From Marchantia polymorpha subsp. ruderalis (taxonomy: Eukaryota; Streptophyta; Marchantiopsida; Marchantiales; Marchantiaceae), in assembly GCA_037833965.1 (NCBI GenBank), contig AP031351.1, forward strand, positions 8,444,501-8,508,500: a stretch of DNA of 64,000 nt, written 5' to 3'. The notes beneath the pieces are model-generated. The model was given only the letters and a program-made list of their open reading frames with translations, was not told the DNA's origin and made no database searches. Position numbers and translations under genes: made by a program. Positions 1 to 13,500 of the stretch are shown here, piece by piece (within the stretch, counting starts at the first letter, position 1; every line of letters starts with the position of its first letter).

Positions 1-368
1 TAGCTGCACTCCCAATTGAGCACATACTGCAAAATTGAGTGAGGAAAACTCACAGGTACACCCTTCTGGCATGACTACTGTTCAGCTTTCTGAAGTGGAT
101 GAAAATAAGAGGATGACCTACACGGATGAGCCACTAAGTTGGTTAATCATAATCGCCCATTGAGACGATGATGATTCAAACACAAGTTCAGAACTTGGTT
201 CAGTATTTTTGTGAGTTTTCAATCGTATTTCTATCTTCCCTTTCATTTAGTTTCGGGATCAATCTTTCTCTAAAAATACATCATAAAGTACAAGTGAGTT
301 TCTTCTAATGTCCTCAACAATCGAGTAGATGATGCTCAGAACGGTGAATTGTTTCGAAATATATGTTC

Positions 369-3300
369 CTAACGTTCTGATAGTACCGATTCAGTCCACG
401 AAAGCATCAACTCCCGAGCGACATTTGGAATTCCTGCCAATTGAAAGAAGAAAGGAGATAAATTAGACATCAAGACGACCATATCAGATGTGGGAACAGT
501 TGGAAAACAGTACTGCCAGTGGGGATCAAGAATGTCGCGCTACCTCGAATGATATCTGTCGCAACTGTTGCCGGGTCGAATTCTCCTTCAACCAGTCTAT
601 AGATGTCCACAACCTGGACATCATGCAAACAGCCAGAGTTAACACCATCAAAAGTCAATGGCTTAGTCAATCATACTTTTGCAATCAAAAGTAGAAAGAA
701 AACGAAGTATTTCATGCGTACCAAGCGCTTGCTCACTTCATACAAAACCGTACCTCTTGTATATGTAATCTGGAGTCCTCTGTGAAGGCCAAAAGGAGCT
801 GTCGGCGTAAAGCAGCGTCAGTCACCATAACGCGAGCACCATCTTTGATCGTGTCCGTCAGATCTAGCTTCCCACCGACAAACGTCTTCCTCCTCTCCCT
901 GTTGTTTCTCAGACTGTGAAGACATAATGGAGCAGATAATGAGAATGAGAGGTACTCAACTTCCAAATGTGACTTCCAGTCAGTGAAAAGGGCATCATAA
1001 CGCACCCAATCGTTAACCATAAAAAAGTAACAGGAATCAGTAATATTGAAATCGTTGTAACAAACTGTCGCTACAAACAGTGACCTGAACTCGTAAACGC
1101 TACGAAGTTCCTAGTTGGTAAAAGTTCGTGCATCGAGAAAGTTGAACGCCGAGAAGACGCGACAAATCATGCAGACAGGGTGGTGGTGGTGGTTAAGGGT
1201 GGACATAAATAGATCGCGTGGACACAGAGCCATCTGCCGAACCAAGACAACAATTTTCCAGACTTAATAGTACCTTGTATCTGCAGCAAGAGTTCTCTGT
1301 AACGGTTGATTACGATTCATCATTGTAACCTGCTCTCTCGCCAGCTGTATTAAATTTTCCAATCTTTTCCACTGAAAGTGGCCGTCTTTGAAAAGGACCT
1401 TCAGAGACAAGCACACAAAAACCTCATCACTTTGAATAATCGAAATTTTCAGGTCAATGACCTAGATTTCGAGCAAGTGCAAAATGAGAATGAGAAAACA
1501 AAAGAATAAAAGGATTGAAAAGATCCAATGCTGGCAAGTAGGATATATTACCTGCAGGAGTCTTTCTCTCAAAGCTGGATCTGGGTCTGTCAAAAGACGC
1601 TTGGCCACGTAAGGATAGGCCACCTGACACAAACACGTCGATTGAGGTTTCAGACATGGATGGAGGAAAAAAAAACTAAAAACTAAAACTTGTGACCTGA
1701 AGACTTCACGTGAATTGGATCCTTCAATTTCGTCGGAGAGCTCACAAAATTGCGTCTTAAAGGTAATGACAACGTAGCATCTTCCAGCAATGGTTTTGAA
1801 CACACCTCCAAAAATTTGAAGTCGGGTGATAACGTGAGACAAATTCCCTCCTGAGTAAGGAGAGATCGAATCACCAATGCAAATCTCTCGGGAATGCGAA
1901 TGGGGTACTGGTAGACCAACTGATTAAACTTCCCTGCAAGATTGATCAGGAAACGTTAGTCGAGTGCAGCCGTAATTCATTACTAAGATCGATGTTCCAG
2001 TCTCAAGTCATGTCAACACATTCAGACAGAACAGCCGTAAAATTTCGCACAGGCTTCACCATACCTGTGACAGTTCGAAAATTAAAATCAGCCAATCCCT
2101 TCCCAGTGGAGTTTTGCCAGATTGCTTCTAGTGCTGGTACAATAGGAGTCACATCAGTACCAGGGGCTAAAAATCCCAGCCTGGTGAAATCCCCTGCCAT
2201 CTCCACGTAGTCTTCGTTGACAGCATGAACGACTGCGTCTATAAGAACTTGCTTGTTCCTCTGTCGGGCGTGACACAAAAGTGGACCGTGTGAGAACGCT
2301 ATGACTATGACACACTCACATCACGATAAGCACGTATTCCTCACACGCATGTAGAGATTCTCAATTTACTGGTCAGAATCCGACTACGTAAGCAAAAAAT
2401 CTCCAATTACCTGACTGAGTTCGGCCACATTCCCAAAGTCAACATAGGCGATTCTGCCATCACGCATAGCAAATATGTTTCCGGGATGAGGGTCTCCATG
2501 AAAAAGACCAAACTCCAGCAGCTGCCGCAGAGCTGCACTAACACCAACGGTGATGAACGACTCTATATCGATCCCAGCATCCTTAATTCCCTGCACGTTC
2601 ACAGATAGATTGTAAGTACCAACAGAAGAAAATACAGAGGAAAAAGGACAAGCCGGAGACGATGAGATGCGCAATGTACAAGGTAGTCCTAGATCATAGT
2701 AAGAGCATGGACCTGACTACAATCCCTCAGTTGGAAACAATTCGGGCATTTACACACTATCTACGGTCTTTCTCGTCATTTTCCAGGATCCAGATGCCAT
2801 TCTTTCTGTAAGTGATGCGTCGAGTACCTCCTATCACTACCTTTGGGGACGTATTGAGACCGGAAATACTAACCAACTGAAAGTCTCCATTTGAGAGAGG
2901 ACAGATAACTTGTAGATCTATACATATCTTAATCATATCCAAAACGTTTTTCTGTATATATTAGTTGATGTCACGTATGTCAAACTTTAAAATAAACTCT
3001 AAGACATCCGAAAATCTGGCACTTCACCTGCGGATCAGTGCACCGGATCCCATCTATCCACTCCATCACCAGCACGTTGGGGCCACTCAAATCCTTGTAA
3101 CATCGAGGAATTTTTACAGTTGGGTCGTCTTTGAAGTTCCTGTAGAAATCTTCGATGTTTCGAGCTTCCTGTTAGATTCACGTGCACAGCAGAAACAGAT
3201 CTTAGAAACAGAAAGTCCCCTCCGGTTCTTTTGCAAGCAGTTTCCTACAGATCTAGTTCATAGGGCCAGTAGATGCGGAGTAGTTCAAAAGAAGTGGTAG

Positions 3301-6066
3301 AGAAGGTCAATACCAAGACGTAATCTAACTCTTCAAGTAGCTTCTGCCCAAACTCGTCCACGATCAATTCTGCGTTGCATCCTAGCTTCTCCAAGCTGTA
3401 GCCATTTAGAAATGACGCTAGAAGTCGGAATAGAAACAGATCTCTATATATAATAGGTTCAATTCCTGGTCTTTGCACCTGCACATTTCACGACCATGCA
3501 TGTTAACGAACAGGTCTCACTGACAGAAACCAAGCTCCAAATTTTCAGACACCGTTCAAAGTTGCATCAGTCTATCCCATAGTATTCAGATCTTTCACTT
3601 GTGATAGTGTAGCGAGTTGTCAGAAAAAAAGATATTTTGTTTGTCATCAGACCGATATTTCAATTACAGACATTTTGTGTTCTGCTCCTAGGATAGTACG
3701 TATGCTTGCAGATGTCATCTGCTTTTGCCTCTGAGGAAGCTTGAGAAAAGACAAGATTGATAATGAAGTAAATGATACCCATGACAAAGGGTACATGCAC
3801 CAGCAGTAGTAACTTTCTCAACTCTCACGAACTCCGATCTGAAACACACAGCATGACAATAGGACTAGCGTTCGAAGTTGTATATCTACAGAGTTTACAA
3901 AACATCCCAGTTATGTGACGGTAGATCTAGTCAACAACTTTAATGTTAGATTAAGTACCTTCACTGCGACCTCCTCTCCGGTACTACGGAGAGTTGCCCG
4001 ATAGACTTGACCCAAGCTCGCAGCTGCCACAGGATCGGCTGATATTTTGCTAAACACTTGCTCTAATGGGCTCCCACTTTCTTTTTCCATAATCCTAAAA
4101 GCCTCCTGCAAAGTCCCACAAAAAAAAAGGCTTGAACAAAATGTTTCCGACCTCACCAGGTCCACAATAAGAAAGATAACGCAAGTACTTTGACTACTGC
4201 TGTACGGTTTCTAGACGATTCACAGACCGTTCTCAAACAGAACCCAACGAAGCCAACTGCGGGTGAAACTGAAGGGTAAAGACTACAGGAGGAGCAGAAA
4301 CACACCTCATTAGGAAATGACGGGACATCGTCCTGCAGAGTGCACAGCTCATTCATGTAATCTTCTCGAACTATATCAGGCCGGTTCGCCAGAACCTGGA
4401 GTAGAAAAAACCTCTCATGTCAGAGAGAAGAACGATTTAAAATGTTCCGTACAGAGTATCCAAGTCCACTGTCGTTATGATGGGACAAGAGGTCAAAAGT
4501 ATGCTTTGTGGGCTTACCTGACCAGCTTTGATAAAAGAAGGACCAAGTTTAACAAGTAAAGTGCGAAGCTGCTCAGCTCGCAGAGGCACCATCTCTTCGC
4601 CCCTTCGGACAAGGCAATCATAGGACAGTGAAGCCCAATAAACGCCTAGAGTCCATAGAATTTCGACACCTCGGCTGAACATGTTTGCATAGTCACTAGG
4701 GGTGCTGAGGACCTTTTTACGCACCTGTGACAAACAATGACAATAAAGAGGCTCAGAAACCCATAGTGGTGTTGCAAATTCGATATTGAGAATTACTTCG
4801 ACACTATCAACAAAAAAATATATATATGACAGAGGAGAGGCATTCACAGACAACATATCAAACTTGCGAGATTTATCGGAAGCTACATACACTGGCATGT
4901 TCACAAGTAATTTCAAAAAGTTACGAATTGTCACATTCAGAAGGACCTTCCGGGTCAACCTTACATAAACGGTAGGAATCGCATGCAGATTAAGGTTGTA
5001 ACCAGGGATAACAAGCCATCTTGCTGGCGATTGCGTATCTACTAATTAAACAGAATATGATTAACGGCACTATGAATTTGCATGGTGAAATCCCCTGTGT
5101 CCTGCCGCAGAATTGGTGCGGCAGTACACATGGGATTTCACCATGCAAGTTCCATGTGTATACATGGAATTTGAGTATACATTCATACTTCTGATGATCA
5201 TGTCCCACCAACCACTAAGATAAGATTTCTTTGAACCTGAAAGAGTGTGTTATTCCAGATCCTCGCTTATGACCTCCTCTTCTGTTTGTACCTTGTACGT
5301 CTTACAGTTAGAATTTCCGACTGGAAGTGGTAAAATATCACCAGGAGAAGCTCTCATATTCCACTCCGTAGTAATCTTGTCGTTCACAGCTTGCGTCTAA
5401 CAACACTGCACACTGATCTACTTCAAACTTTCTAGAGAGAGACGAAAGAACTCAATCCCTCTCGAGGGAAAGTGCTTCACACGATAAATTCCGAGGCGAA
5501 TTCATTGCGTTATAAAACCATGACAGATTGATATCAAACTCTACCTTATGACCACTTCTCAGTATTCTCATGAAATATTTGGTTAAAATCTCGGACCGAA
5601 AGTGGTAAAATAACACCAAAGAAAATTCTCATTTCGCCTCCTCACGCGATTATCATTTCACTGACAAGCCTAACATCGCTCCGATGTTGTTCAACTTCAA
5701 TTGTGTGAAAGAGCATAAACTCACCCCCTCCGGAGTGTACTTTTTGAATGGGATACAGACTCCCAGTTCCAGCTCCAGTTCTTCCATTGAACCCGTGGCT
5801 GGTGCGAACCCAGCGCCATTGCCCGTAAGTCGATTCAGCAACAAATTTCCTGGTCCCTTCTGAGAATTCACAGCCCCGCTCGCGGCTGCCGCTTTGTATG
5901 ACCTCGACGCCGCAGCTCGAACAATCAAAGGCGACCGATCACGCAGGCCTCTCGTCCCCCGAGCTTCGCCAACTCTCACGGACCTGCCCAGACTGAAGAA
6001 ACCAGTCGACGGTCCCAGCCCCAACGCGCCAAGCCCCAGCTGGGCGTGCACGACGGTTGCGGCCAT
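369..6066 (-). CDS. ABC1K9: Plastid ABC1/aarF-type atypical kinase, 14 exons
   Basis: ABC1K proteins are atypical kinases of plastoglobules, plastid membranes and mitochondria, linked to prenyl-lipid metabolism. Fourteen exons join in frame to about 690 residues: 5725-6066, 4518-4724, 4306-4395, 3959-4105, 3314-3478, 3028-3168, 2411-2590, 2065-2260, 1806-1933, 1552-1623, 1274-1398, 754-898, 544-613, 369-433. All joints are GT-AG. Family hallmarks are visible: KAGQ near residues 180-183, the Ala-rich loop AAASLGQ near 240, the VAVK lysine near 262, HGDPHPGN near 395 and YVDFGN near 412-417. The first ~60 residues are rich in Ala, Arg, Gly and Ser, as in a chloroplast transit peptide. The chosen start at 6066 precedes MAATVVHAQ; an in-frame ATG lies upstream at 6132. 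The wording of the C-terminal half matches my memory of At5g05200 (ABC1K9). The ABC1 family call is secure; the K9 assignment is probable. Confidence 0.9.
5078..5148. repeat. Near-perfect 32-bp foldback in ABC1K intron 1
   Basis: Arms 5078-5109 and 5117-5148 are reverse complements at 30 of 32 positions, separated by a 7-base loop. A smaller inverted repeat (ttccatgt/acatggaa) follows immediately. It lies in the first intron (4725-5724) of the kinase gene. A small non-autonomous element or a young microRNA-like hairpin would both look like this. I do not recognise a known miRNA in either arm. Confidence 0.85.
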
Positions 6067-9000
6067 GACAAACGAAGAACCCCCTCGATTCCTCTTCACA
6101 AGTCGTCGCCCGTCAAGTCGCCGAGAATCCACCCTCCATACTCGCTCCGCTACTCGTCAAAGAACCGATAAAATCGTCTCGTCCTCCTCGCGCATTCCAG
6201 TTCCGAATGCGTGCGGAGAGGAGAGCAGAAAAGAAAAGAGTGCAGGCCCAACACGGCGATTGTCACGAGAGCCGCGGTCCACACAAAGGAAAGGAAAGGA
6301 GCCCGAGGCAAGAACAGCAGCGTTGTCGAATTGGGGCCGATTCTTGGTGCCTGGCGAAATGCCGTTCAGCAGAAGAGACAGTTGACGTTGACAGCGCCGG
6401 GGCGCGGTGGCCAGGCGGCCAGGATATCCATTATGTGGGGAGCGAGGCGCGCACCACGTCGCGGCCGAGCCCATCGACGAGGGCCAAGGCCTTGAGCCTC
6501 GTGAACTTGTGAAGGCGGAAGGAAGCAGGGGCCGCGGCCGCGGGCTTCGAGATGATGCTGACGAGGGTCCGCCCGCCCGCCCGCGCCCGCCTGTCGACGG
6601 AAGCGGAAGCGCGAGCGCTAGCGCATGGCCGACGATCGACGAGGCCCCACCCGACCCCAACCGCGGTCGAGAACTAACCGAGGTCGACTGTCCCCGACTC
6701 GGACCTACGACGTCCTCGGACTGACTCCCCTCCCTTCACCCTTCACCTTCGAAGATGCGTACTCTACACATTTGCACCGCCACGTCAGCTGCCGGTGGTT
6801 CGCTCGCGTGTCGAGTGGCAAAGTGGAGAGAAAGTGTGCTCTCTCGAGACTCTCGAAGATGTGAACTTTGCCACGTGGCCCAATACTAGTGGTCCTGAGT
6901 GAGCGAGAAAAGTACTCCGAAGGGAAGGAAAACTGACAACGAGAAGGTAGAGGCCAGGTGGATAAAAATGATGTACCCCATCGAGGACTGGAAGGATGAA
7001 TTCTATAGGTAACTAGAGCCGAGCCCCCAATATCATCATACTGAAAAACTATAACAACTCCAGTGCTGGAAAGTCCGAGAGATTGATTTCTTTTATAATC
7101 TTGATGTTGATGGTACAATTGCAGCCGGTCTTCTCCTTTTTCAGTATAGAAGGATTGATTATCTATCTTCTTAGAATGGCGGCAAATTTGAAGACGTATG
7201 TTTAAGAAGATAAATTATCATACTCTCTGGGAGTGTGTCTGGTATGTGACATAAACTTGCTACTCCCCAGTGAAATATAGATTTGCCCCAACTATAGTCG
7301 ATTGCAAGATATATTAACCTTTACTCTATGTTGATTTTATTATTTTACACATAATCACAAACATCAGATCTGTGATAGCATCATAGTGACTGATTTTACA
7401 TTTTGGATGTACATAGTATCAGGTGCATATTTCTTTCACGTTATATAATTTCAATCATACATGAGAAATAAACATGTACTCTAGCAAAACTAACTGGTGA
7501 GAATAGAAAACTCTAAGATTCACAGGCTTGCAAATTTGACTTAAACAAGACATTATAGCATGGGTCTTATTCCTTTCAAGGTATAGTTATGATTGTCCCA
7601 AAGACTTGGTCCATTATATGACAATTGTGCCATGAACACGTCTGTCGAGTATTTGGTATAAGCCTAATTTTTTCCAGGTTATTAATTTCCCGCAGTACTC
7701 CTTTACTTAGGCTTGGGATTCCTGTTCTTTCTCCTCTCATTTAAAGAATTTGATACCTCTTTCAGACGTTGAAACTCGGGATACCATAAGAAGCCCGTGC
7801 ACCTAAACCCGTCTGCCTCATACTCAAAGTGCCTTAGAAAATTTCAACCCCGGTACCCCGGAAACTGTGAGGTCAGAACTCTTAAAGTCAGGCCGACGCG
7901 TGCGGACTGTACCGGTAATCATGGTAAGTCCTGTAGGATTGAACAGCACTGGCCTCGTTTGAGCCTTGTCCTGGTCAATCTTGTGCCATTCGATTTGAAC
8001 CCAGGTCACCGTTTCCTCCGGTGAACCTACAGACTTCGGCTTCTTCCGCCCGCAAAAGAATGGACTACGGCGTTCGAGAAATGGCCTTCTTCTTGTGCTC
8101 CATGACTCCTTTGGGAAGGCCTGCACTGACAAGTCAATGCTTTCGCGGCCTTTAATAGCTGTCAGACCCTTCTAACTTCCACTTTCCTCCTCCTCACGCC
8201 CTTGTTCTGTTCTCATGGCTCCTTGAGACAACAGTCCCAGTTCGGCCTTTCCTGCGCCCGTCCGTATGATTTCGGCTTTGGGACCATCTTGACTTGGTAT
8301 CCTCCGTGAAGCCTCGTTTCATTGTCTAAGATTCTCAACACTTCGATGATTTATGATACAGCAGTGTGGTCTAGAATGTTGAAGTTGTGTGAGCAAGTAG
8401 TTAGAATTTCCTGTGCGATGTGAAGTGAGTTAAGTTTGTTATGCCTGTTTAGTTACTCTTCTACTTTGGTGTTGGTCATAATTTTACTCGTCCTGGTAGA
8501 GGGTAACAGTCGTGTCTTGAATGTGGTGTGGGGAGTTTGCCAATTTTCTTTACGGCTTGGTGTAACGGTGCGTTTTCTCGCAATGTACTTCTACACACAG
8601 TGCAGGAGATACGTGTCGTTTGATCTGGATGTACTCTTGGGTTAATTTTGGGTTTTGTCTTTCAATCTGGCAGAAGAACTGTTGGAGCTCGCAACACAAT
8701 CTCACCTCACAACATTCAAGGTCAACGTTGAAGTCCAGATACCAGTCTGGCATTCCATATCGCCGCGTCTTTGAACAATTCCTCAATACACACTGAAATG
8801 ATAAATTCGGCACGTGCGCAATATATATGATGATACCAGCAAAACGCTTCCAACGTATTTGAGCTCTTAATGTTCCTTGGTCAACTTTACAAACTCCTCA
8901 TCTTCCTCGTCCATGTTCCATTACATTAAAAGGATGGTTTCCTTTATCCCCTCCCTTTCTCCTAAATCCACTCCACACTACTCCGAGAAGGTCATGTTTT

Positions 9001-9573
9001 AATTTCGGAATTTCCAGTGATATTACATAGAACCACGGTGTTTCAGCCCCCAGCTATACAAAAACCATGCACTCCACACTCACATTCATTCAGGATGAAA
9101 ACTGTCCTATGACCATGACTATGAGCTGAAACCAAGGCGAAGAACATTCCACATACTCCACAATGAGACGGGGATACACAGAATAATTGGAAAGTCAATG
9201 GTTACTAGCTGCCAATCAGTGGACATTGATTGCTGCACTAACATCCCACTTTAGAGTTAGGATAGCTTGAAAAGTATGAACAAGTAATACAACTGAAACT
9301 GTACTGATGAGAATCAATTCTCAAATACAAGTATGATTCTAGATGTTCTCAACAGTATACAAGGCAAGAACATTACAGGTACTTGCCTGGAGATGAGCCG
9401 AATTTTTGCCTTTAGTGCAAGGAAACATCCTAACATGCTACAAATGAACTTGCACCCAGAGCCCTGGGTGGAAGTTACACTCTCCAAACTACAGAGTGAA
9501 TGTACACAAATGAATCGCTAATCTACAAAATGATAAAAACAGGCGATTCCAGCGCCGCATCGAGCATCAGACC
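6067..9573. other. Upstream/intergenic region between kinase and HEMA
   Basis: About 6067-6720 is GC-rich and CpG-rich and is the probable promoter and 5' leader of the kinase gene. Long open frames there on both strands are composition-driven (low-complexity Arg/Pro/Ser). From 6720 to 9573 I see only short open frames without recognisable domains. The part just below 9574 is the likely 3' end of the HEMA transcript. Confidence 0.5.
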
Positions 9574-11939
9574 TCATTGAGAGACTTTCTCTGCAGCGGC
9601 TCTGAATTGCTTCTCCAAGGCGGAGAGATCAGCTTTTAAGTCAAACATTCTCTCCAATGCGTGCATGTTCTCGATGGTTTCGGTCACTGTCCGGGCATCA
9701 GTTCCGTCGCTTCTCAGATGCTGCATTGGGCCGTGCAATAACTTGTTGACAATTCCCCGGCTAAGCTCTTCCACTAACTTACGGTTTTTCTTCGTCAGGT
9801 CCTCACCCATTTTGCCCAAACACTTCTCAAGCTCTGCGGTTCTGATGCCTTCGGCATAAGCTCTAAGCTTCTTGATAGTAGGAACAGTTTCAAGCGAGTC
9901 TCTCCAAGAATCAAAACTTCTAAGTTCCTCTTCAATTATTACTTGTGCTTCAAGAGCCTTTCTCCTTCGCTCCTCCTTGTTTGCAGCCACCACTTCCTTT
10001 AAGTCATCGACGTTGTAAACTCTGGCAGTAGGCACTTCGGCTACACAAGCACCGACATTTCTGGGAACAGATATATCTATGAAGTGTCTAATGCCACCGA
10101 GGGACTCAGGGGGCACAGGGAGCTGTTCCGCGTGCTCCTTGAAGAACAACGGAGTTTCGGACGCAGTACTAGTGAAGATCACATTTGCTTCCTTAGCGCA
10201 AGTCATCATTTCAGGTAACGGTCTGTAAATCAGCTCAGCATCTGGAAATTCGGCCTGTAGATCTGCAACCCTGCCTTCCGATCTGTTTACTATCACCATT
10301 TTGCTACATCCTTTCGATATGAGATGCTTAACCAGCAACTTCGACATTTTGCCGGCTCCAACAATCAGAACCTTGGCATTTGAAATTCCTTGCTCCGGTA
10401 GTTTCATTACGGCGAGTTCAACAGCCGCAGAACTAACAGACACCGCTCCTGCAGAGATACTGGTCTCGCACCGCACTCGCTTCCCTGCGGTAATGGCCTG
10501 CTTAAACAGACCATTCAGGTTCCTACCAAAACCAGGTGCTGTCTGACCGACTTTGTACACCTGCTTCACCTGAGAGAGAATTTGACCCTCTCCGAGAACA
10601 AGAGAGTCCAGACCTGAAGAAACCCTGAAGAGATGCTGTGTGGCATCACGGTCTCTAAGGATGAAGAGGTGCTCCCTCAATTCTCGCACAGGCACACCAC
10701 TGGTCTGCAGAATGAACGACCAACTCATCAGCAACGACTATGAAGTTACAGTTCCAGGTGACATTTGACCCACCTAAAGTTCATATTGTCCAGATGCTTG
10801 GAACAGGTTTGAATGAGTATCTGTGTCCATCTGTGTTCCCTCATTAAGAGCCCATAAGAAAACTTAAGCAGACATCTTCCAGAAAGATATTAAATTAGGA
10901 CTAAAAGCAGGGTTTACGAATAGAAAATATCAGTACCTTGGACATCCACTCTGTCACTTCTTGCACCCCTCGGTTCCAAGAAAGAGCGACAACATAAATC
11001 TCCATACGGTTGCAGGTACTCAACACAGCTGCCTCTTCTATGTGATTTTGCTCGCATAGCTCGCCAATTGCTCGAGGCCACTCTGCTTCTGGTACGGCAA
11101 GCTTCTCGCGCATAGAGACTGGGCAACTGTGGACACTGAGGCCCAGTACGAGTATGCTGCTTTTGACACTCGTGTATCCTGTTCAGAGCACAAGCCGTAG
11201 GAGTTAAGAGAATCCGAAGCAACACTCGGAATCGGTAAATGGGAACATCCTCTAGCTGCTCTGTTCACTGGTGCCACAAGAAGCTTCCACAGGGCCTATA
11301 CTGGATTGGTGGGCTGTACCGCTAACGTTGTGCGCATTCATTTACTAAAAACTTACGCTCCCAGCAAATCAGAGAGCACCATAGGGTTGTTACTGCGTGA
11401 TCATCAGAGTCGACAAGACGAAGACAGAAAACTAACGAATAGGAGATGAGACGCTAAAGAGAATGCATGCAAGTAGGAGCACAGAAGGAGAGTTTTTCTC
11501 GCGCATTCTTTTCAACCAGAAACATGTTCACACCTGTCACCACAAACTCAGAAAATGAAAGGGTCTGGACAGAGAGATGTGAGTGAAATACATTCTTCGA
11601 GATAGGACAGGGGAGAGAGTGAAAGGTGAACTCACGATTATTGCTAACATTCCGCAGATGTTCAAATGCAGCCTGGCTGGCAACCTTGTATCTGTGGCTT
11701 GCAGGCAGGGGTTGAGCGCCATCCTCTAATCCTTGAGCGCGGGCGACACCGCCCTGCAGGGTCACTGCATCTGCGAGAGTGAATTTTCTGCTGAGAACAG
11801 GAAGATCCAATCCTGAACCGAAGAGTGAAGAACTCTTGAGACTACATCGTCCGGAAGAAGTAGGAGCCCTGTGCTCGTCCGAAACAGCCCTGAACGAGGA
11901 GGGTGCTACAGCTCCTGCGACTGATCTGATCGAGGCCAT
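9574..11939 (-). CDS. HEMA: Glutamyl-tRNA reductase, plastid (3 exons)
   Basis: GluTR reduces plastid glutamyl-tRNA(Glu) to glutamate-1-semialdehyde with NADPH, the committed and tightly regulated step to chlorophyll and heme. Exons 11636-11939, 10937-11178 and 9574-10704 join in phase across GT-AG introns to about 558 residues. The first ~90 residues are Ala/Ser-rich and fit a chloroplast transit peptide. The catalytic-cysteine motif STCNRMEIY places Cys near residue 157. [17 protein letters not shown] and the Rossmann motif VLIVGAGKM (about 294-302) follow, then the C-terminal dimerisation helices. The splice joint restores the plant-like run [12 protein letters not shown]. The start at 11939 (MASIRS) was chosen; another ATG lies six codons upstream at 11957. 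No sign of damage. Confidence 0.96.
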
Positions 11940-13500
11940 CACGGTGCCTGCCTTCAAAACCCCGGAGTATCCCTACAGACTAATGATCATACCAGACCAG
12001 AACGGCTCCACTCCCGTCGCCCCTGCCCTTCGCTCCACCGGAGCTTCACGCCAATGTCAATGCCTCGTGCCGACCACACGCCCACCACGATCTTCTCGCC
12101 GAACACAGCTCCGGCGATGGCAGAATCCAGCAACTATTGGAGCTCGGGGGCGTTCAAGCGCTCTTGGCGAATGCGCTCGACCCCGCGAGAGATAAATTGG
12201 TTGCTTATATTGCTGCGGACGAACTGATCACTGCGAATTCCGCTCGGTGGCTGCAGAAAAAGTGCCACAGCGGCGAGGAGCGGACGACGACTCCCGGGGG
12301 GAACGACGGGCAAGACGATGCAGGAATGCAGGAATGCAGGCCGAGCGAAGGGGCCCAAGGCGCGGGTGGACAGGGATTGAAGACCGCGCACGCGCCCACG
12401 CTCTGATCAGCGCCCACGCTGCGATGGAAGACCGGGCGCGCTCACGACCCCCCCTTGAAATCCTCCCTCGAGCTGGCGCCGTCTATCCCTTCAGATGAGA
12501 CTCGTCTGCTGCCCCTCCCCTCCCTTCCCATCCTCCTCACGAGCTCCGTCCTGCACTGCACCACGGTCCCTTCTACTGCGGTTGGGGCTCCGCCGTACCG
12601 CGTAGCCCCACCCGACCGCGATCCCCTCCGCTGCCCTGCCCGGCAATTGGCACACGCTGATTCAGTGCGGCTAAGTCCGCCCCCCTTTTCCTTCTCCCTT
12701 TCATCTGACCCGTGCTCCGTCCCGCCCGCTAAGGTCACCTCCCAGACTCGCGACCCGGTCGTCTCTCGCTGTCCACGATGTCCTCCGGTCTCCTCGAGAC
12801 GCAGCTCGGGGTCTCTCTCTCCTGGAGTGAGTCGGATTTGAAGTGTATTCGGACCTTCTGGCACCCAATGTTCTTGGCTTCCTCCTTGTACTGATTCCAA
12901 AATAATAACTTGGGTTCCGGCAGGGTGAGTACTACCGGGGTTTCCTTGCAGAGTTTTCTAGGAAACTGTTGTTTGTTAGTGTGAAAATATTCTTCGTTTT
13001 CAACGATTGTTCATCTTCCATATCAAGGTCCAAATGGCAGACACTTGCACGCGCTATTCAGAATTTGCACTGATACTATTGGTTTATGAGGGAAACAATT
13101 ATTTTCTATCGTGAAATTTAGAAACAGAATATTTATGAACCATTCTTCATCACTCTATAAAAAATCCGATTTGCAATCAGTTACGTGTTATCTCCATCAG
13201 GATAGTTCTGCATATTAAAATATTTTTTTCGATTCCAAGACACATGTTAGAAAAAAAATGAGTATTTATCATCTTAATGAGCTAAAAATTTGCTATATCT
13301 ATATATATACATATATAGCAAATTTTTTATCATCCACGACTACGATCAACATCCAGTACACATTGATTATTTTTCTTTCGAATAAAATTTTTTAAAATAT
13401 GAAAACGAAAAAATCGTCATCATAATGTCCACGCGAATTTGTTGTTATCAGATCAAATACTACAATTGATGTAGAAACAAAATATGGACTCTACGGATCC
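11940..13500. promoter_or_regulatory. HEMA upstream GC-rich region
   Basis: This is the likely promoter and 5' leader of HEMA. About 12000-12850 is GC-rich, with long overlapping low-complexity frames on both strands and no domain. GC falls sharply after about 12900, where AT-rich intergenic sequence begins. No single promoter element could be fixed by eye. Confidence 0.4.
13284..13327. repeat. Inverted repeat with AT-rich loop
   Basis: Arms 13284-13298 and 13313-13327 are reverse complements (core aaaaatttgctatat), separated by a 14-base AT-alternating loop. It sits in the AT-rich stretch after the HEMA upstream region. Confidence 0.75.

Noticed and set aside
6157-6724. Long overlapping open frames on both strands upstream of the kinase
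   Set aside because: Driven by high GC content. Arg/Pro/Ser low-complexity translation, no domain, frames on both strands equally long.
12134-12900. Open frames of up to 152 codons upstream of HEMA
   Set aside because: Same GC-rich low-complexity pattern, no recognisable family, promoter-like position.
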